Positions 51,486 to 59,580 of a stretch of 64,000 nt of DNA are shown one piece after another. Made by a program: the position numbers and the translations under genes. The stretch covers positions 80,517-144,516 of the forward strand of contig NZ_BAFV01000051.1 in the NCBI RefSeq assembly GCF_000308515.1, read 5' to 3'. This DNA is from Nocardia carnea NBRC 14403 (GTDB lineage Bacteria; Actinomycetota; Actinomycetes; Mycobacteriales; Mycobacteriaceae). Each line of letters starts with the position of its first letter. The stretch's first letter is position 1. Under the pieces are notes generated by a model. It ran no database searches. It was not told the DNA's origin and was given only the letters and a program-made list of their open reading frames with translations.

Positions 51486-52094
51486 TTACGCCTGCGAAAT
51501 AGGTTCGGGAAGGGTCTTTGGTTTCCAACCCGGCCTTGCCTTTTCGAACTCCGCGATCACATCGCTACGCCGCAGTGTCAGGCCGATGTCATCCAATCCT
51601 TCCAACAGGCGCCACCTCGTGTAGTCGTCAATATCGAACGGCAACACGACGGTTCCTGCGGTCACCGTGCGCGCCTGGAGGTCGACAACCAATTCCAGTC
51701 CGGGCTGTTCCTCGAGCAACTTCCAGAGCATTTCGACATCATTCTGTGACATTCGCGCAGCCAGTAGACCGCCCTTGCCCGCATTACCGCGGAAGATGTC
51801 GGCGAAACGTGAAGAGATAACTACCCGAAAGCCATAGTCCATCAGTGCCCAGACCGCGTGCTCACGCGACGATCCGGTGCCGAAATCCGGTCCGGCCACG
51901 AGTACGGAGCCGCGGGAGTACGGTTCGGTGTTCAGAATGAAGTCCTCGTCGCCCCGCCATGCGGCGAACAGGCCGTCTTCGAATCCTGTTCGAGTCACGC
52001 GCTTCAGATAGACGGCCGGGATGATCTGATCGGTGTCCACATTGGACCGGCGCAGCGGAACGCCGATCCCCTTGTGCACGGTGAAGGCTTCCAT
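51486..52094 (-). CDS. leuD: 3-isopropylmalate dehydratase small subunit LeuD
   Basis: Forms the leucine-pathway isomerase with LeuC. 202 residues. MEAFTVHKGIGVPLRRSNVD, DTDQIIPAVYLKR, GPDFGTGSSREHAVWAL and the FADIFRGNAGKGGLL swivel domain are present. ATG 52094 has AGGAG about eight bases upstream, 53 bases after leuC. Confidence 0.98.
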   Translation of the reverse strand: MEAFTVHKGIGVPLRRSNVDTDQIIPAVYLKRVTRTGFEDGLFAAWRGDEDFILNTEPYSRGSVLVAGPDFGTGSSREHAVWALMDYGFRVVISSRFADIFRGNAGKGGLLAARMSQNDVEMLWKLLEEQPGLELVVDLQARTVTAGTVVLPFDIDDYTRWRLLEGLDDIGLTLRRSDVIAEFEKARPGWKPKTLPEPISQA

Positions 52095-52147
52095 CGTATT
52101 TCTCCTGTTTCGGGCTGATCGTAGGTTTCGGAATGCGGCGTTGCGGC

Positions 52148-53563
52148 TCAGTTCAGATCGGTGGGTGCCGACAACCGGCCGCGCACCGCAGTGGCCGCGG
52201 CGACCAGCGGCGACACCAAATGGGTACGGCCGCCTTTGCCCTGTCGTCCCTCGAAATTCCGATTGGAGGTGGAGGCGCAACGCTGGCCGGGTTCGAGCTG
52301 ATCGGGGTTCATTCCCAGGCACATCGAGCATCCGGCCTGGCGCCATTCGGCTCCGGCGGCGGTGAACACCTCCCCCAGCCCCTCGGCCTCGGCCTGTTCG
52401 CGCACCCGCATCGACCCGGGTACCACCAGCATTCGCACCCCGTCGGCGACCTTGCGGCCCTTCAGGACCCCGGCCACGGCCCGCAGATCCTCGATCCGGC
52501 CGTTGGTGCACGATCCCACGAACACGGTATCCACCGCGACCTCACGCAGCGGCATACCCGGGGTCAAATCCATGTATCGCAGCGCTTTCTCCGCCGACTC
52601 GCGGGCGCTTTCGTCGGCGATCTGCGCCGGATCCGGCACATTTGCGCCGAGCGGCAAACCTTGCCCCGGGTTGGTACCCCAGGTGACGAACGGTGTCAGC
52701 GCGCTCGCGTCGATATGCACTTCCCGGTCGAAAACGGCGTCCTCGTCGGTCTTCAGCGCTTCCCACGCCTGCACCGCGGCATCCCAGTCCGCGCCCTGCG
52801 GCGCATGCGGCCGGCCTTTCAGGAACTCGTAGGTCGTTTCGTCCGGGGCGATCATCCCCGCCCGCGCTCCGGCCTCGATGGACATATTGCAGATCGTCAT
52901 CCGCGCTTCCATCGACATTTTCCTAATGGCCTCACCGCGGTACTCGAGCACATATCCCTGCCCACCACCGGTACCGATTTCGGCGATCACCGCCAGAATG
53001 AGGTCTTTACTGGTGACTCCCGGCGGCAGTTCCCCGTCGACGGTGATCGCCATCGTCTTGAACGGCCGCAGCGACAGCGTCTGCGTGGCCAGTACGTGTT
53101 CGACCTCACTCGTCCCGATTCCCATGGCGAGTGCGCCGAACGCACCGTGGGTGGAGGTATGACTGTCCCCGCACACCACGGTCGTACCCGGCTGGGTCAG
53201 GCCCAACTGCGGGCCGACCACATGCACGATCCCTTGTTCGCGATCCCCCATCGGGTGCAGCCGGACGCCGAATTCGGCGCAGTTACGCCGCAGCGTCTCC
53301 ACCTGGATACGCGAAATGGGATCGGCAATCGGTTTATCGATATCCGCGGTCGGAACGTTGTGATCCTCGGTGGCGATGGTGAGATCGGGCCGGCGCACCG
53401 GCCGCCCCGCCGCCCGCAGCCCGTCGAACGCCTGCGGACTGGTGACCTCGTGCACCAGATGCAGATCGATATAGATCAGGTCGGGTTCCCGGGCCTCGCC
53501 GTCGCCTTCCCCGCGGGCGACGACATGCTCTTCCCATACTTTCTCGGCCAGCGTACGTGGCAT
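52148..53563 (-). CDS. leuC: 3-isopropylmalate dehydratase large subunit LeuC
   Basis: Aconitase-fold enzyme with a 4Fe-4S cluster converting 2- to 3-isopropylmalate. 471 residues. MPRTLAEKVWEEHVV, DLHLVHEVTSPQAF, CGDSHTSTHGAFGAL and the cluster cysteine motifs FVGSCTNGRIEDL and AGCSMCLGMNPDQ are intact. ATG 53563 is preferred over GTG 53575 because AAAGG lies nine bases upstream. First gene of leuCD, divergent from the IclR regulator. Confidence 0.97.
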   Translation of the reverse strand: MPRTLAEKVWEEHVVARGEGDGEAREPDLIYIDLHLVHEVTSPQAFDGLRAAGRPVRRPDLTIATEDHNVPTADIDKPIADPISRIQVETLRRNCAEFGVRLHPMGDREQGIVHVVGPQLGLTQPGTTVVCGDSHTSTHGAFGALAMGIGTSEVEHVLATQTLSLRPFKTMAITVDGELPPGVTSKDLILAVIAEIGTGGGQGYVLEYRGEAIRKMSMEARMTICNMSIEAGARAGMIAPDETTYEFLKGRPHAPQGADWDAAVQAWEALKTDEDAVFDREVHIDASALTPFVTWGTNPGQGLPLGANVPDPAQIADESARESAEKALRYMDLTPGMPLREVAVDTVFVGSCTNGRIEDLRAVAGVLKGRKVADGVRMLVVPGSMRVREQAEAEGLGEVFTAAGAEWRQAGCSMCLGMNPDQLEPGQRCASTSNRNFEGRQGKGGRTHLVSPLVAAATAVRGRLSAPTDLN

Positions 53564-53694
53564 TGTTGCGATCACCTTTCGGGCCGGGCATCCACCCCGG
53601 TGTCCCGCGGCGGATACGCGCTAGCTGGAATATCGCGACCCCATCCCACGACCCACCTGGGCTGTTCGTGATGGCATCTCAGAATGCAGGACGC

Positions 53695-53700
53695 TAATAT
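53695..53700 (+). promoter_or_regulatory. Predicted -10 of a leaderless IclR promoter
   Basis: TAATAT, then six bases (CGTTGT), then the ATG of the regulator. No Shine-Dalgarno fits between them. CATCTCA (53675-53681) and TGAGACA (53708-53714) form an inverted pair around it that could be an autoregulatory site. Confidence 0.5.
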
Positions 53701-53706
53701 CGTTGT

Positions 53707-54408
53707 ATGAGACAGCATAGCGGTATCGGCGTTCTGGACAAAGCGGTGGCAGTGCTGTATGCGGTCGCCGAGCAGCCCTGCGGTCTCAACGACTTGTGCG
53801 AACGCACCGGCCTGCCCCGCGCCACCGCCCACCGCCTCGCGGTCGGGCTGGAAACCCATCGCCTGCTGGCCCGTAACGGCGACGGCGCCTGGCGTCCCGG
53901 TCCCGCCCTCGGTGAACTCGCCGCCGGGGCCGCCGATCCGCTGCTCGAAGCCGCGAGTTCGATCCTGCCCCGGCTCCGCGAGATCACCGGCGAAAGCGTG
54001 CAACTGTACTGTCGCGACGGCAACCAGCGGGTCTGCGTCGCCGCCCTGGAACCACCCGCCGGGTTACGCGATACCGTGCCCATCGGCTCCCGCCTGCCGC
54101 TCACCGCCGGTTCGGCCGCGAAGGTCCTGGTCGCGTGGGCGGACCCCGAGCTGCAGCGCAGCGTGCTCGCCGACGCCATGTACAACGAACGCACTCTCGC
54201 CGATGTCCGCAAACGAGGTTGGGCGCAGAGCGCCGGCGAACGCGCGGCCGGGGTCGCGAGTATCTCGGCACCCGTACGGGATCAGCAGGGCGCCGTGGTC
54301 GCCGCCATCTCCGTCTCCGGCCCGATCGACCGGATGGGCCGCCGCCCCGGTGCCCGCTGGGCCGCGGATCTCGTCGCGGCCGCCGATGCCCTGCACCGCC
54401 GACTCTGA
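53707..54408 (+). CDS. ltbR: IclR family regulator of leucine genes (LtbR/NdgR type)
   Basis: 233 residues. N-terminal winged helix (GIGVLDKAVAVLYAVAEQP; LNDLCERTGLPRATAHRLAV) and C-terminal IclR effector domain (PLTAGSAAKVLVAWADP; GVASISAPVRDQQGAVVAAI). Divergent from leuCD with 143 bp between starts, the arrangement of LtbR in Corynebacterium and NdgR in Streptomyces, which repress leu genes. The ATG has a good -10 six bases upstream and no ribosome binding site, so it is probably leaderless. Confidence 0.93.
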   Translation: MRQHSGIGVLDKAVAVLYAVAEQPCGLNDLCERTGLPRATAHRLAVGLETHRLLARNGDGAWRPGPALGELAAGAADPLLEAASSILPRLREITGESVQLYCRDGNQRVCVAALEPPAGLRDTVPIGSRLPLTAGSAAKVLVAWADPELQRSVLADAMYNERTLADVRKRGWAQSAGERAAGVASISAPVRDQQGAVVAAISVSGPIDRMGRRPGARWAADLVAAADALHRRL

Positions 54409-54430
54409 GCGGTAGGCAACCGCCGTCACT

Positions 54431-54436
54431 TATGGT
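54431..54436 (+). promoter_or_regulatory. Predicted -10 of a leaderless promoter
   Basis: TATGGT, then GACCCC (six bases), then the ATG of the split-barrel protein. Same geometry as the neighbouring regulator. It sits 22 bases after the regulator stop, so this gene may have its own promoter. Confidence 0.45.
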
Positions 54437-54442
54437 GACCCC

Positions 54443-54970
54443 ATGGGAGTGAACCAACGGTCACAGATCGTGATGACCGACGCCGAGATCACCGATTTTC
54501 TCACCCGCAGCCGCGTGGCCACCCTGGCCACCTTGGGCGGCGACGGAAAACCGCACCTCACCGCCATGTGGTACGCACTGATCGCCGATCCCGGCCGCCC
54601 CGGCGCCGTCCCCGAACTGTGGTTCGAAACCAAAGGCAAATCCCAGAAAGCCGTCAACCTGCGCCGTAACCCCACCATTACGTGCATGGTCGAGGCCGGC
54701 CAGACCTACGACACCCTGCGCGGGGTCTCCATCGAGGGCCACGCCGAAGTGATCGACGACCCCGAGAAGTTGTTCGCCGTCGGCGTCAGCGTCTGGGAGC
54801 GCTACACCGGCCCCTACACCGACGATATGCGCCAATACGTCGAAGGCATGCTGAACAAACGCGTAGCGGTCCGTGTGGTCCCCGAACGCATCCGCAGCTG
54901 GGACCACCGCAAACTGGGCCTCCCCGAAATGCCCCTCGGCGGTTCCACCGCAGGCGCCCTCGACGACTGA
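54443..54970 (+). CDS. Split-barrel (PPOX/FDOR) flavin- or F420-binding protein
   Basis: 175 residues. TDAEITDFLTRSRVATLATL and GKPHLTAMWYALI, KSQKAVNLRRNPTITCMVE and VSIEGHAEVIDDPE form the split beta-barrel fold typical of pyridoxamine-oxidase-like and F420-dependent reductases. Counterpart of Rv2991, which lies at the same place near gltX. Cofactor (FMN or F420) is not decided by sequence alone, although fbiD is present nearby. ATG 54443; ATG 54473 is possible. Confidence 0.88.
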   Translation: MGVNQRSQIVMTDAEITDFLTRSRVATLATLGGDGKPHLTAMWYALIADPGRPGAVPELWFETKGKSQKAVNLRRNPTITCMVEAGQTYDTLRGVSIEGHAEVIDDPEKLFAVGVSVWERYTGPYTDDMRQYVEGMLNKRVAVRVVPERIRSWDHRKLGLPEMPLGGSTAGALDD

Positions 54971-55068
54971 TCCCGGCGCCCGGGTGTTTCCGATCACCCG
55001 GGCAGCCGACCAACCACCGGCCCAGGCGTGGTACGCCGGATGATCACCACCGCAGTCACTATGGGTTG

Positions 55069-55537
55069 ATGAACGCGCAATCCGATTGGGCAGGCGAGAC
55101 CGCTCCGGGCCGGATCGTGCTCCTCAACGGCGTCTCGAGCTCGGGAAAATCCAGCATCGCGCGCAGACTCCTGACCGACCTCGACCGCCCCTTCTTCCAT
55201 ATGAGCGTCGATATGTTCGGCGCCATGCGTTCGGAATCCCGGACCCACGAACTCCCTCCGAGCGACCTCACCGCGGTCCTCCGCAGGACTCGTGCCGGAT
55301 TCCACCGCGCCGTCGCCGGTATGGCCCGGGCAGGACCGCGAACGCCGCCGCGCCGACCGGCCCACCGGCACAGCTGCCCGGCAGCTGGATTCGGTCCACG
55401 CCCACGGAATCTACGATCTGGAAGTCGATACCGGGGCCGCCTCCATCGAGAACTGCTCGGCAGAAATCAAGGCCTTCCTCGCCCGTCCCCCGCCGAAACG
55501 AGCCTTCGACCGGCTCCGCGCCACAACCGACCGCTGA
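55069..55537 (+). pseudogene. Chloramphenicol-phosphotransferase-like gene, deleted and frameshifted
   Basis: ATG 55069 opens a normal N-terminal half: RIVLLNGVSSSGKSSIARRL (P-loop), FFHMSVDMFGAM and RAGFHRAVAGMARAG (to about 55330). The frame then degenerates. The C-terminal half resumes in the next frame (DRPTGTAARQLDSVHAHGIY, LEVDTG, then KAFLARPPP) and ends at TGA 55537. The middle that normally carries VVVDHVL-type and downstream residues is missing, about 45 codons, so the event is an internal deletion plus frameshift. Such kinases phosphorylate chloramphenicol or related small molecules; this copy is inactive. Confidence 0.82.
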
Positions 55538-56222
55538 CCTCTGCGCCCGATCCCGCCTCGCCGCCGCATGGACCCCTCCGAGTCGGACCGAGCCCGCTCC
55601 CGTCGCCACGAGGAAATGCGTACGCCGGCTGTGTTGTTCATCACCCTCCGTGGCCAGGCCCCTGGCACCCCCTGTGCTCGTCGCCGACTCGCCGTGAGTC
55701 ATACCGCACAACCGACCACAGTTCCGTAGCCGGTCTCCGTTCCGGATCCAGCAGCGCCCATTGCCGCGTCGGCACAACGCCGATTCCGGGCGCATCACGC
55801 CCCGGCGGCGTCGCCTCACCTCGATTGCCGACCGGTTCCAGCGCCACCGGCTACGAGGAGACCCGGACCGGCCGACCCCCGCCCACCAGACCCGAGATCA
55901 GGCGCGCCCGCCGCGCCAACCAGCACATTCAGGGCGCCGATCGGCAAGCTCCCGCAGCGCACGACCGAATGTCTCATCCGGCCGAAGCCAGGATTGCGGC
56001 GGCAGGTGAACCGACGATCATCAGCCGGCGGTCGTAGTGGTCGGCGGCCGTACGGATTCCTCGAACGGACCACTGAGAAAACCGACCGATAGATCACTGC
56101 CCCTGAAGACGCCGAACATGCAGCGAACCCCGCGCACCGCAGGTCGGGTGGCATCGGAACATCAGCCCTGGGCTACAGAACCTACGGGCAACCAGACCTA
56201 TCCGGGTAACACCACCCACAGG

Positions 56223-56264
56223 GGGTCTAGGGGCGCAGCCCCAGCAAGACCTCGGTAGGAATCC
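56223..56264. repeat. 42-bp GC-rich interspersed repeat, copy 1
   Basis: Core GGGTC(T)AGGGGCGCAGCC followed by CC and ending GGTAGGAATCC. It contains a short GGGGC-GCA-GCCCC stem. Identical to copy 2 at 37 of 42 positions; weaker similarity continues upstream. Confidence 0.75.
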
Positions 56265-56354
56265 GCCCCGATAGCGCTCCAGGACCCACCAGCCGAACGG
56301 CACATCCGCAGCTCACCGACCACAAAGCCTTACCCGAATGCCACCAACCGCAAA

Positions 56355-56396
56355 GGGTCCAGGGGCGCAGCCCCGGCAACACGTTGGTAGGAATCC
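56355..56396. repeat. 42-bp GC-rich interspersed repeat, copy 2
   Basis: Second copy 132 bp from the first, same GGGGC-GCA-GCCCC stem and the same GGTAGGAATCC end. A third, shorter relative (GGGTCCAGGGGGCGCCGAGC) starts near 56408. Confidence 0.75.
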
Positions 56397-56442
56397 CTTC
56401 ACGGAGGGGGGTCCAGGGGGCGCCGAGCCCGCCTGGCCGGGG

Positions 56443-56463
56443 TGCGGGGGTTGGACCCCCGCA
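56443..56463 (-). terminator. Second hairpin downstream of tRNA-Glu
   Basis: TGCGGGGGT and ACCCCCGCA form a perfect 9-bp stem with a TGG loop. It may be part of the repeat family rather than a functional terminator. Confidence 0.4.
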
Positions 56464-56483
56464 AAACATCGCGAATCAGCAAA

Positions 56484-56510
56484 GGCTCATGCTCTCCATG
56501 AGCATGAGCC
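56484..56510 (-). terminator. Intrinsic terminator of the tRNA-Gln/tRNA-Glu unit
   Basis: Perfect 11-bp stem GGCTCATGCTC / GAGCATGAGCC with a five-base loop, followed by TTTG on the tRNA strand, starting 12 bases after the 3' end of tRNA-Glu. Confidence 0.8.
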
Positions 56511-56521
56511 TGCCAGCTGAG

Positions 56522-56594
56522 TAGCCCCGACGGGATTTGAACCCGCGCTACCGCCTTGAGAGGGCGGCGTCCTAGGCCGCTAGACGACGGGGCC
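56522..56594 (-). tRNA. tRNA-Glu (CUC anticodon)
   Basis: 73-nt cloverleaf without encoded CCA. Acceptor GGCCCCG pairs with CGGGGCT. Anticodon stem CCGCC/GGCGG with loop CTCTCAA gives anticodon CUC. T arm GGTTCAAATCC is intact. Co-oriented with tRNA-Gln and gltX. Confidence 0.96.
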
Positions 56595-56744
56595 AGGACT
56601 TTTGATCAACTCCTGGCTGGAGCGGATCGTGGATCTCTCGATCCGAAGCTCGATCAGCGTAACCGACCGGGCGGCGGCGACCAAATCGCCTGGATATTCG
56701 TTCCGCACCGCATCTGGAGGATGTAGTAGAGAGACGATCTCCGC

Positions 56745-56815
56745 TGGGGTACCAGGACTCGAACCTAGAATGGCTGAACCAGAATCAGCTGTGTTGCCAA
56801 TTACACCATACCCCA
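56745..56815 (-). tRNA. tRNA-Gln (CUG anticodon)
   Basis: 71-nt cloverleaf. Acceptor TGGGGTA pairs with TACCCCA. Anticodon stem GCTGA/TCAGC with loop TTCTGGT gives anticodon CUG. T loop GGTTCGAGTCC. Lies between gltX and tRNA-Glu on the same strand. Confidence 0.96.
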
Positions 56816-57101
56816 ATGACCTGGGCTTTCGGGTTCGTCGCTGGCTGCGGCGGCACCGTCGTTCCGGCCGAGAAAGAGAGTACCAAACTGTGCGGGTGAA
56901 ACTACAAATCGCCTGGTCAGATCGGGGTTGAGGGGGTTGTTCGTGCTGTTTCGCGGTTCGTCTCGGCACGGGGACCGGTCGCGCCCACCAGGTTCACCCT
57001 CCGCCCCGGACAGCTTCCAGGGCTCGTGGATCGTTTCCGGCCGGAGGTTCCTGGCCGGGTATCGGGCTCGGCGTCGAGCAACCGGTGGGCAGCAGCCGGT
57101 G

Positions 57102-57134
57102 GGCGGGCCCTCGACGCGATCGCCGGGGCCCGCC
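57102..57134 (-). terminator. Hairpin after gltX
   Basis: GGCGGGCCC (57102-57110) pairs with GGGCCCGCC (57126-57134) over a 15-base loop, nine bases beyond the gltX stop. No further gene is visible between here and tRNA-Gln (56816-57101). Confidence 0.5.
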
Positions 57135-57142
57135 GGGCCGGG

Positions 57143-58618
57143 TTATTCGCTCGGTGCGACCCATTCGCGTGCGGCGCGCAGCCGGCGCATGGATTCTTCC
57201 CGGCCGAGCAGTTCCATGGATTCGTAGAGCGGCGGGCTGATATGTGATCCGGTGACCGCGACCCGTACCGGCGCGAACGCTTTTCTGGGTTTCAGTTCGA
57301 GCCGCTCGATGAGTGCTGTTTTCAGCGCTTCTTCTATTTCTGCGGCGGTCCATGCGGTGAGTGGTTCGAGTGCGTCGACGGTCGCGTCCAGGACCGGCCG
57401 GCTGCCTTCGCCGAGATTTTTCTTTCCGGCTGCCGGGTCGATTGCGAAGTCGACGGCGGGAGCGAACAGGAATCGGAGCAGATCCCAGGCGTCGGCGAGT
57501 ACTACTATTCGGGTCTGAACGAGTTCGGCAGCTTCCGCGAATACCTTTTCGTCGATTTCTTCACCGATATATCCGTGCCGGACGAAGTATTCGCGCAACC
57601 GTCCAGCGAAATCGGCGGGGGCGAGCATCCGGATATGTTCGGCGTTGATCGCGTCGGCTTTTTTCTGGTCGAAGCGGGCCGGGTTCGAGTTGACTTTGGA
57701 GATGTCGAAGGCGGTGATCATCTCGTCCAGGGTGAACACATCGTGGTCGTCGGCAATGCTCCAGCCGAGGAGTGCGAGGTAATTCAGCAAACCTTCGGGG
57801 ATGAACCCGCGGTCGCGGTGCAGGAACAGGTTGGATTCGGGGTCTCGTTTGGAGAGTTTCTTGTTGCCCTGTCCCATCACGAAGGGCAGGTGTCCGAATT
57901 CCGGGGTGAAATCGGTGACGCCGATACGCCGCAGGGCGGCGTAGAGGGCGAGCTGGCGCGGGGTGGAGGAGAGGAGGTCTTCGCCGCGCAGGACGTGGGT
58001 GATTCGCTGGGTCGCGTCGTCGACCGGGTTGACCAGCGTGTAGAGCGGGTCGCCGGTACCGCGGGTGAGGGCGAAATCGGGGACGGTGCCCGCTTTGAAG
58101 GTGGTCTCACCGCGTACGAGATCGTTCCAGGTGAGATCGGTGTCGGGCATACGCAGCCGGACCACGGCACCGCGGCCGGCGGCTTTGTATTCGGCGATCT
58201 GTTCGGGTGTCAGGTCGCGGTCGTAATTGTCGTAGCCGAGTTTCGGATCACGTCCGGCCGCACGGTGGCGTTCTTCGACTTCTGCTGGCGTGGAAAAGGA
58301 TTCGTAGGCTTCGCCGGCTTCCAGCAGTTTCTGCACCACATCGAGGTGGATATCGCGGCGCTGCGATTGCCGGTACGGCGCATAGGGTCCGCCGATTTCG
58401 GGGCCCTCGTCCCATTCGAGGCCGAGCCAGCGCAATGCATCCAGGAGCGCCAGATACGATTCCTCGGAATCCCGTGCGGCATCGGTATCTTCGATTCGGA
58501 AGACGAAGGTTCCGCCGTGATGTTTGGCGTAGGCCCAGTTGAACAGCGCGGTGCGGATGAGTCCGACATGCGGTGTTCCGGTGGGCGACGGGCAGAAACG
58601 GACCCGTACGTTTGTCAT
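57143..58618 (-). CDS. gltX: Glutamyl-tRNA synthetase
   Basis: Class I synthetase charging tRNA-Glu; in actinobacteria without GlnRS it also mischarges tRNA-Gln, which GatCAB then amidates. 491 residues. VRFCPSPTGTPHVGLIRTAL carries the HIGH-type motif as HVGL, and NKKLSKRDPESN the KMSKS motif. The C-terminal helical anticodon domain follows. ATG 58618 has AAAGAGAG upstream. The gene is followed on its strand by tRNA-Gln and tRNA-Glu. The fumarylacetoacetase-family gene is 13 bases upstream, so they probably form an operon. Confidence 0.98.
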   Translation of the reverse strand: MTNVRVRFCPSPTGTPHVGLIRTALFNWAYAKHHGGTFVFRIEDTDAARDSEESYLALLDALRWLGLEWDEGPEIGGPYAPYRQSQRRDIHLDVVQKLLEAGEAYESFSTPAEVEERHRAAGRDPKLGYDNYDRDLTPEQIAEYKAAGRGAVVRLRMPDTDLTWNDLVRGETTFKAGTVPDFALTRGTGDPLYTLVNPVDDATQRITHVLRGEDLLSSTPRQLALYAALRRIGVTDFTPEFGHLPFVMGQGNKKLSKRDPESNLFLHRDRGFIPEGLLNYLALLGWSIADDHDVFTLDEMITAFDISKVNSNPARFDQKKADAINAEHIRMLAPADFAGRLREYFVRHGYIGEEIDEKVFAEAAELVQTRIVVLADAWDLLRFLFAPAVDFAIDPAAGKKNLGEGSRPVLDATVDALEPLTAWTAAEIEEALKTALIERLELKPRKAFAPVRVAVTGSHISPPLYESMELLGREESMRRLRAAREWVAPSE

Positions 58619-58631
58619 GTCTCTCTTTCGT

Positions 58632-59393
58632 TCAGCGTTTGGCGGCAACAGGATTGGTGAGTGTTCCGATTCCGGCGACGGTCACCGAGACGCTCTGGCC
58701 GTCTTTCATCGGGCCCACGCCTTCGGGTGTGCCGGTGAGGATCACGTCACCGGGCAGTAGGGTCATCACCCGGGTCACCCATTCGATGATTTCCGGAATA
58801 TCGTGCAGCAGTAGTGATGTGGTGCTGCGCTGCTTCACTTCACCGTCGAGTTCGGTGGTGATCTCGAGATCGGCCGGATCGAGTTCTGTTTCGATCCAGG
58901 GGCCGAGCGGGCAGAAGGTGTCGTACCCCTTGGCCCGCGTCCATTGTCCGTCCTGGGCTTGCTGATCGCGGGCGGTGACGTCGTTGGCGACGGTGTAGCC
59001 GAGGATCACATCCTTGGCGCGGGCCGCGGCGACGTCCTTGCAGGGGCGCCCGATCACAACCGCCAGCTCGCCTTCGAAGTCGACCCGGGAGGAATTGGGC
59101 GGCAGCTGGATGGGCACGTTCGGCCCGATGATGGAGGTGTTGGGTTTGATGAAGATCACCGGTTCCTCCGGTGCCTGTCCTCCGAATTCGGCGGCGTGCG
59201 CCGCGTAGTTCTTGCCGATGCAGATCACCTTGCTGGCCAGGATGGGGGCGAGCAGGCGGATATCGGCCAGCGGCCAGCTACGGCCGGTGAACGTCGGAGT
59301 GCCGAACGGGTGTTCGGCGATTTCTTTGGCGGTCTCGCCGTCGATGGCGACGAAAGCGACCCCGTCGGGGCTGGCAACTCGACCTAGACGCAT
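58632..59393 (-). CDS. Fumarylacetoacetate hydrolase family protein
   Basis: 253 residues. The FAH fold is shown by ICIGKNYAAHAAEFG, FIKPNTSIIGPN, VDFEGELAVVIGR (metal-binding Glu), GYTVANDVTARDQQ and GDVILTGTPEGVG. Substrates of this family are acylpyruvates or related diketo acids (hydrolase, decarboxylase or isomerase), not decidable here. Counterpart of Rv2993c. ATG 59393 has TAGACT six bases upstream and no Shine-Dalgarno, so it is probably leaderless. gltX follows. Confidence 0.93.
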   Translation of the reverse strand: MRLGRVASPDGVAFVAIDGETAKEIAEHPFGTPTFTGRSWPLADIRLLAPILASKVICIGKNYAAHAAEFGGQAPEEPVIFIKPNTSIIGPNVPIQLPPNSSRVDFEGELAVVIGRPCKDVAAARAKDVILGYTVANDVTARDQQAQDGQWTRAKGYDTFCPLGPWIETELDPADLEITTELDGEVKQRSTTSLLLHDIPEIIEWVTRVMTLLPGDVILTGTPEGVGPMKDGQSVSVTVAGIGTLTNPVAAKR

Positions 59394-59399
59394 GCCCGA

Positions 59400-59405
59400 A
59401 GTCTA
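59400..59405 (-). promoter_or_regulatory. Predicted -10 of a leaderless promoter (FAH gene)
   Basis: TAGACT on the gene strand, then TCGGGC (six bases), then ATG. The spacer is identical to that of ddl. Confidence 0.45.
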
Positions 59406-59541
59406 TCCAGCCGGGTTCACCAGCCCGAATGCGCCCGACCGGTCGGCATGTGGGCCGGTGAAAAGCGTGACACCGCCTGGTACAACCGCGGCCGGCGGGT
59501 GTACGGTGGCCGAAAGTTCACGTTCTGAGAAGCGCTTCCCA

Positions 59542-59547
59542 TATAGT
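59542..59547 (+). promoter_or_regulatory. Predicted -10 of the MFS transporter gene
   Basis: TATAGT lies 33 bases upstream of the ATG. A TTCACG about 19 bases further up could be a weak -35. Unlike its neighbours this gene would have a short leader of about 27 bases. Confidence 0.4.
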
Positions 59548-59580
59548 GAGATGTGCTGCTGTATTCCGAGATGGGGAACT

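Larger units (their letters stand above)
55538..56480. other. Gene-free repeat-rich region next to tRNA-Glu
   Basis: About 940 bp with no supported gene on either strand. It contains GC-rich interspersed repeats (56223-56264, 56355-56396, a partial third at about 56408-56430) and a terminator-like hairpin at 56443-56463. It adjoins the 3' end of tRNA-Glu and contains a pseudogene on its other side, so it looks like eroded accessory DNA. Confidence 0.6.

Noticed and set aside
55268..55819. 183-codon minus-strand frame over the pseudogene
   Set aside because: Antisense shadow with no recognisable motif; the plus strand explains the similarity.
56480..56600. Phage-type attachment site at tRNA-Glu
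   Set aside because: No second copy of the tRNA 3' end and no integrase gene found within the window.
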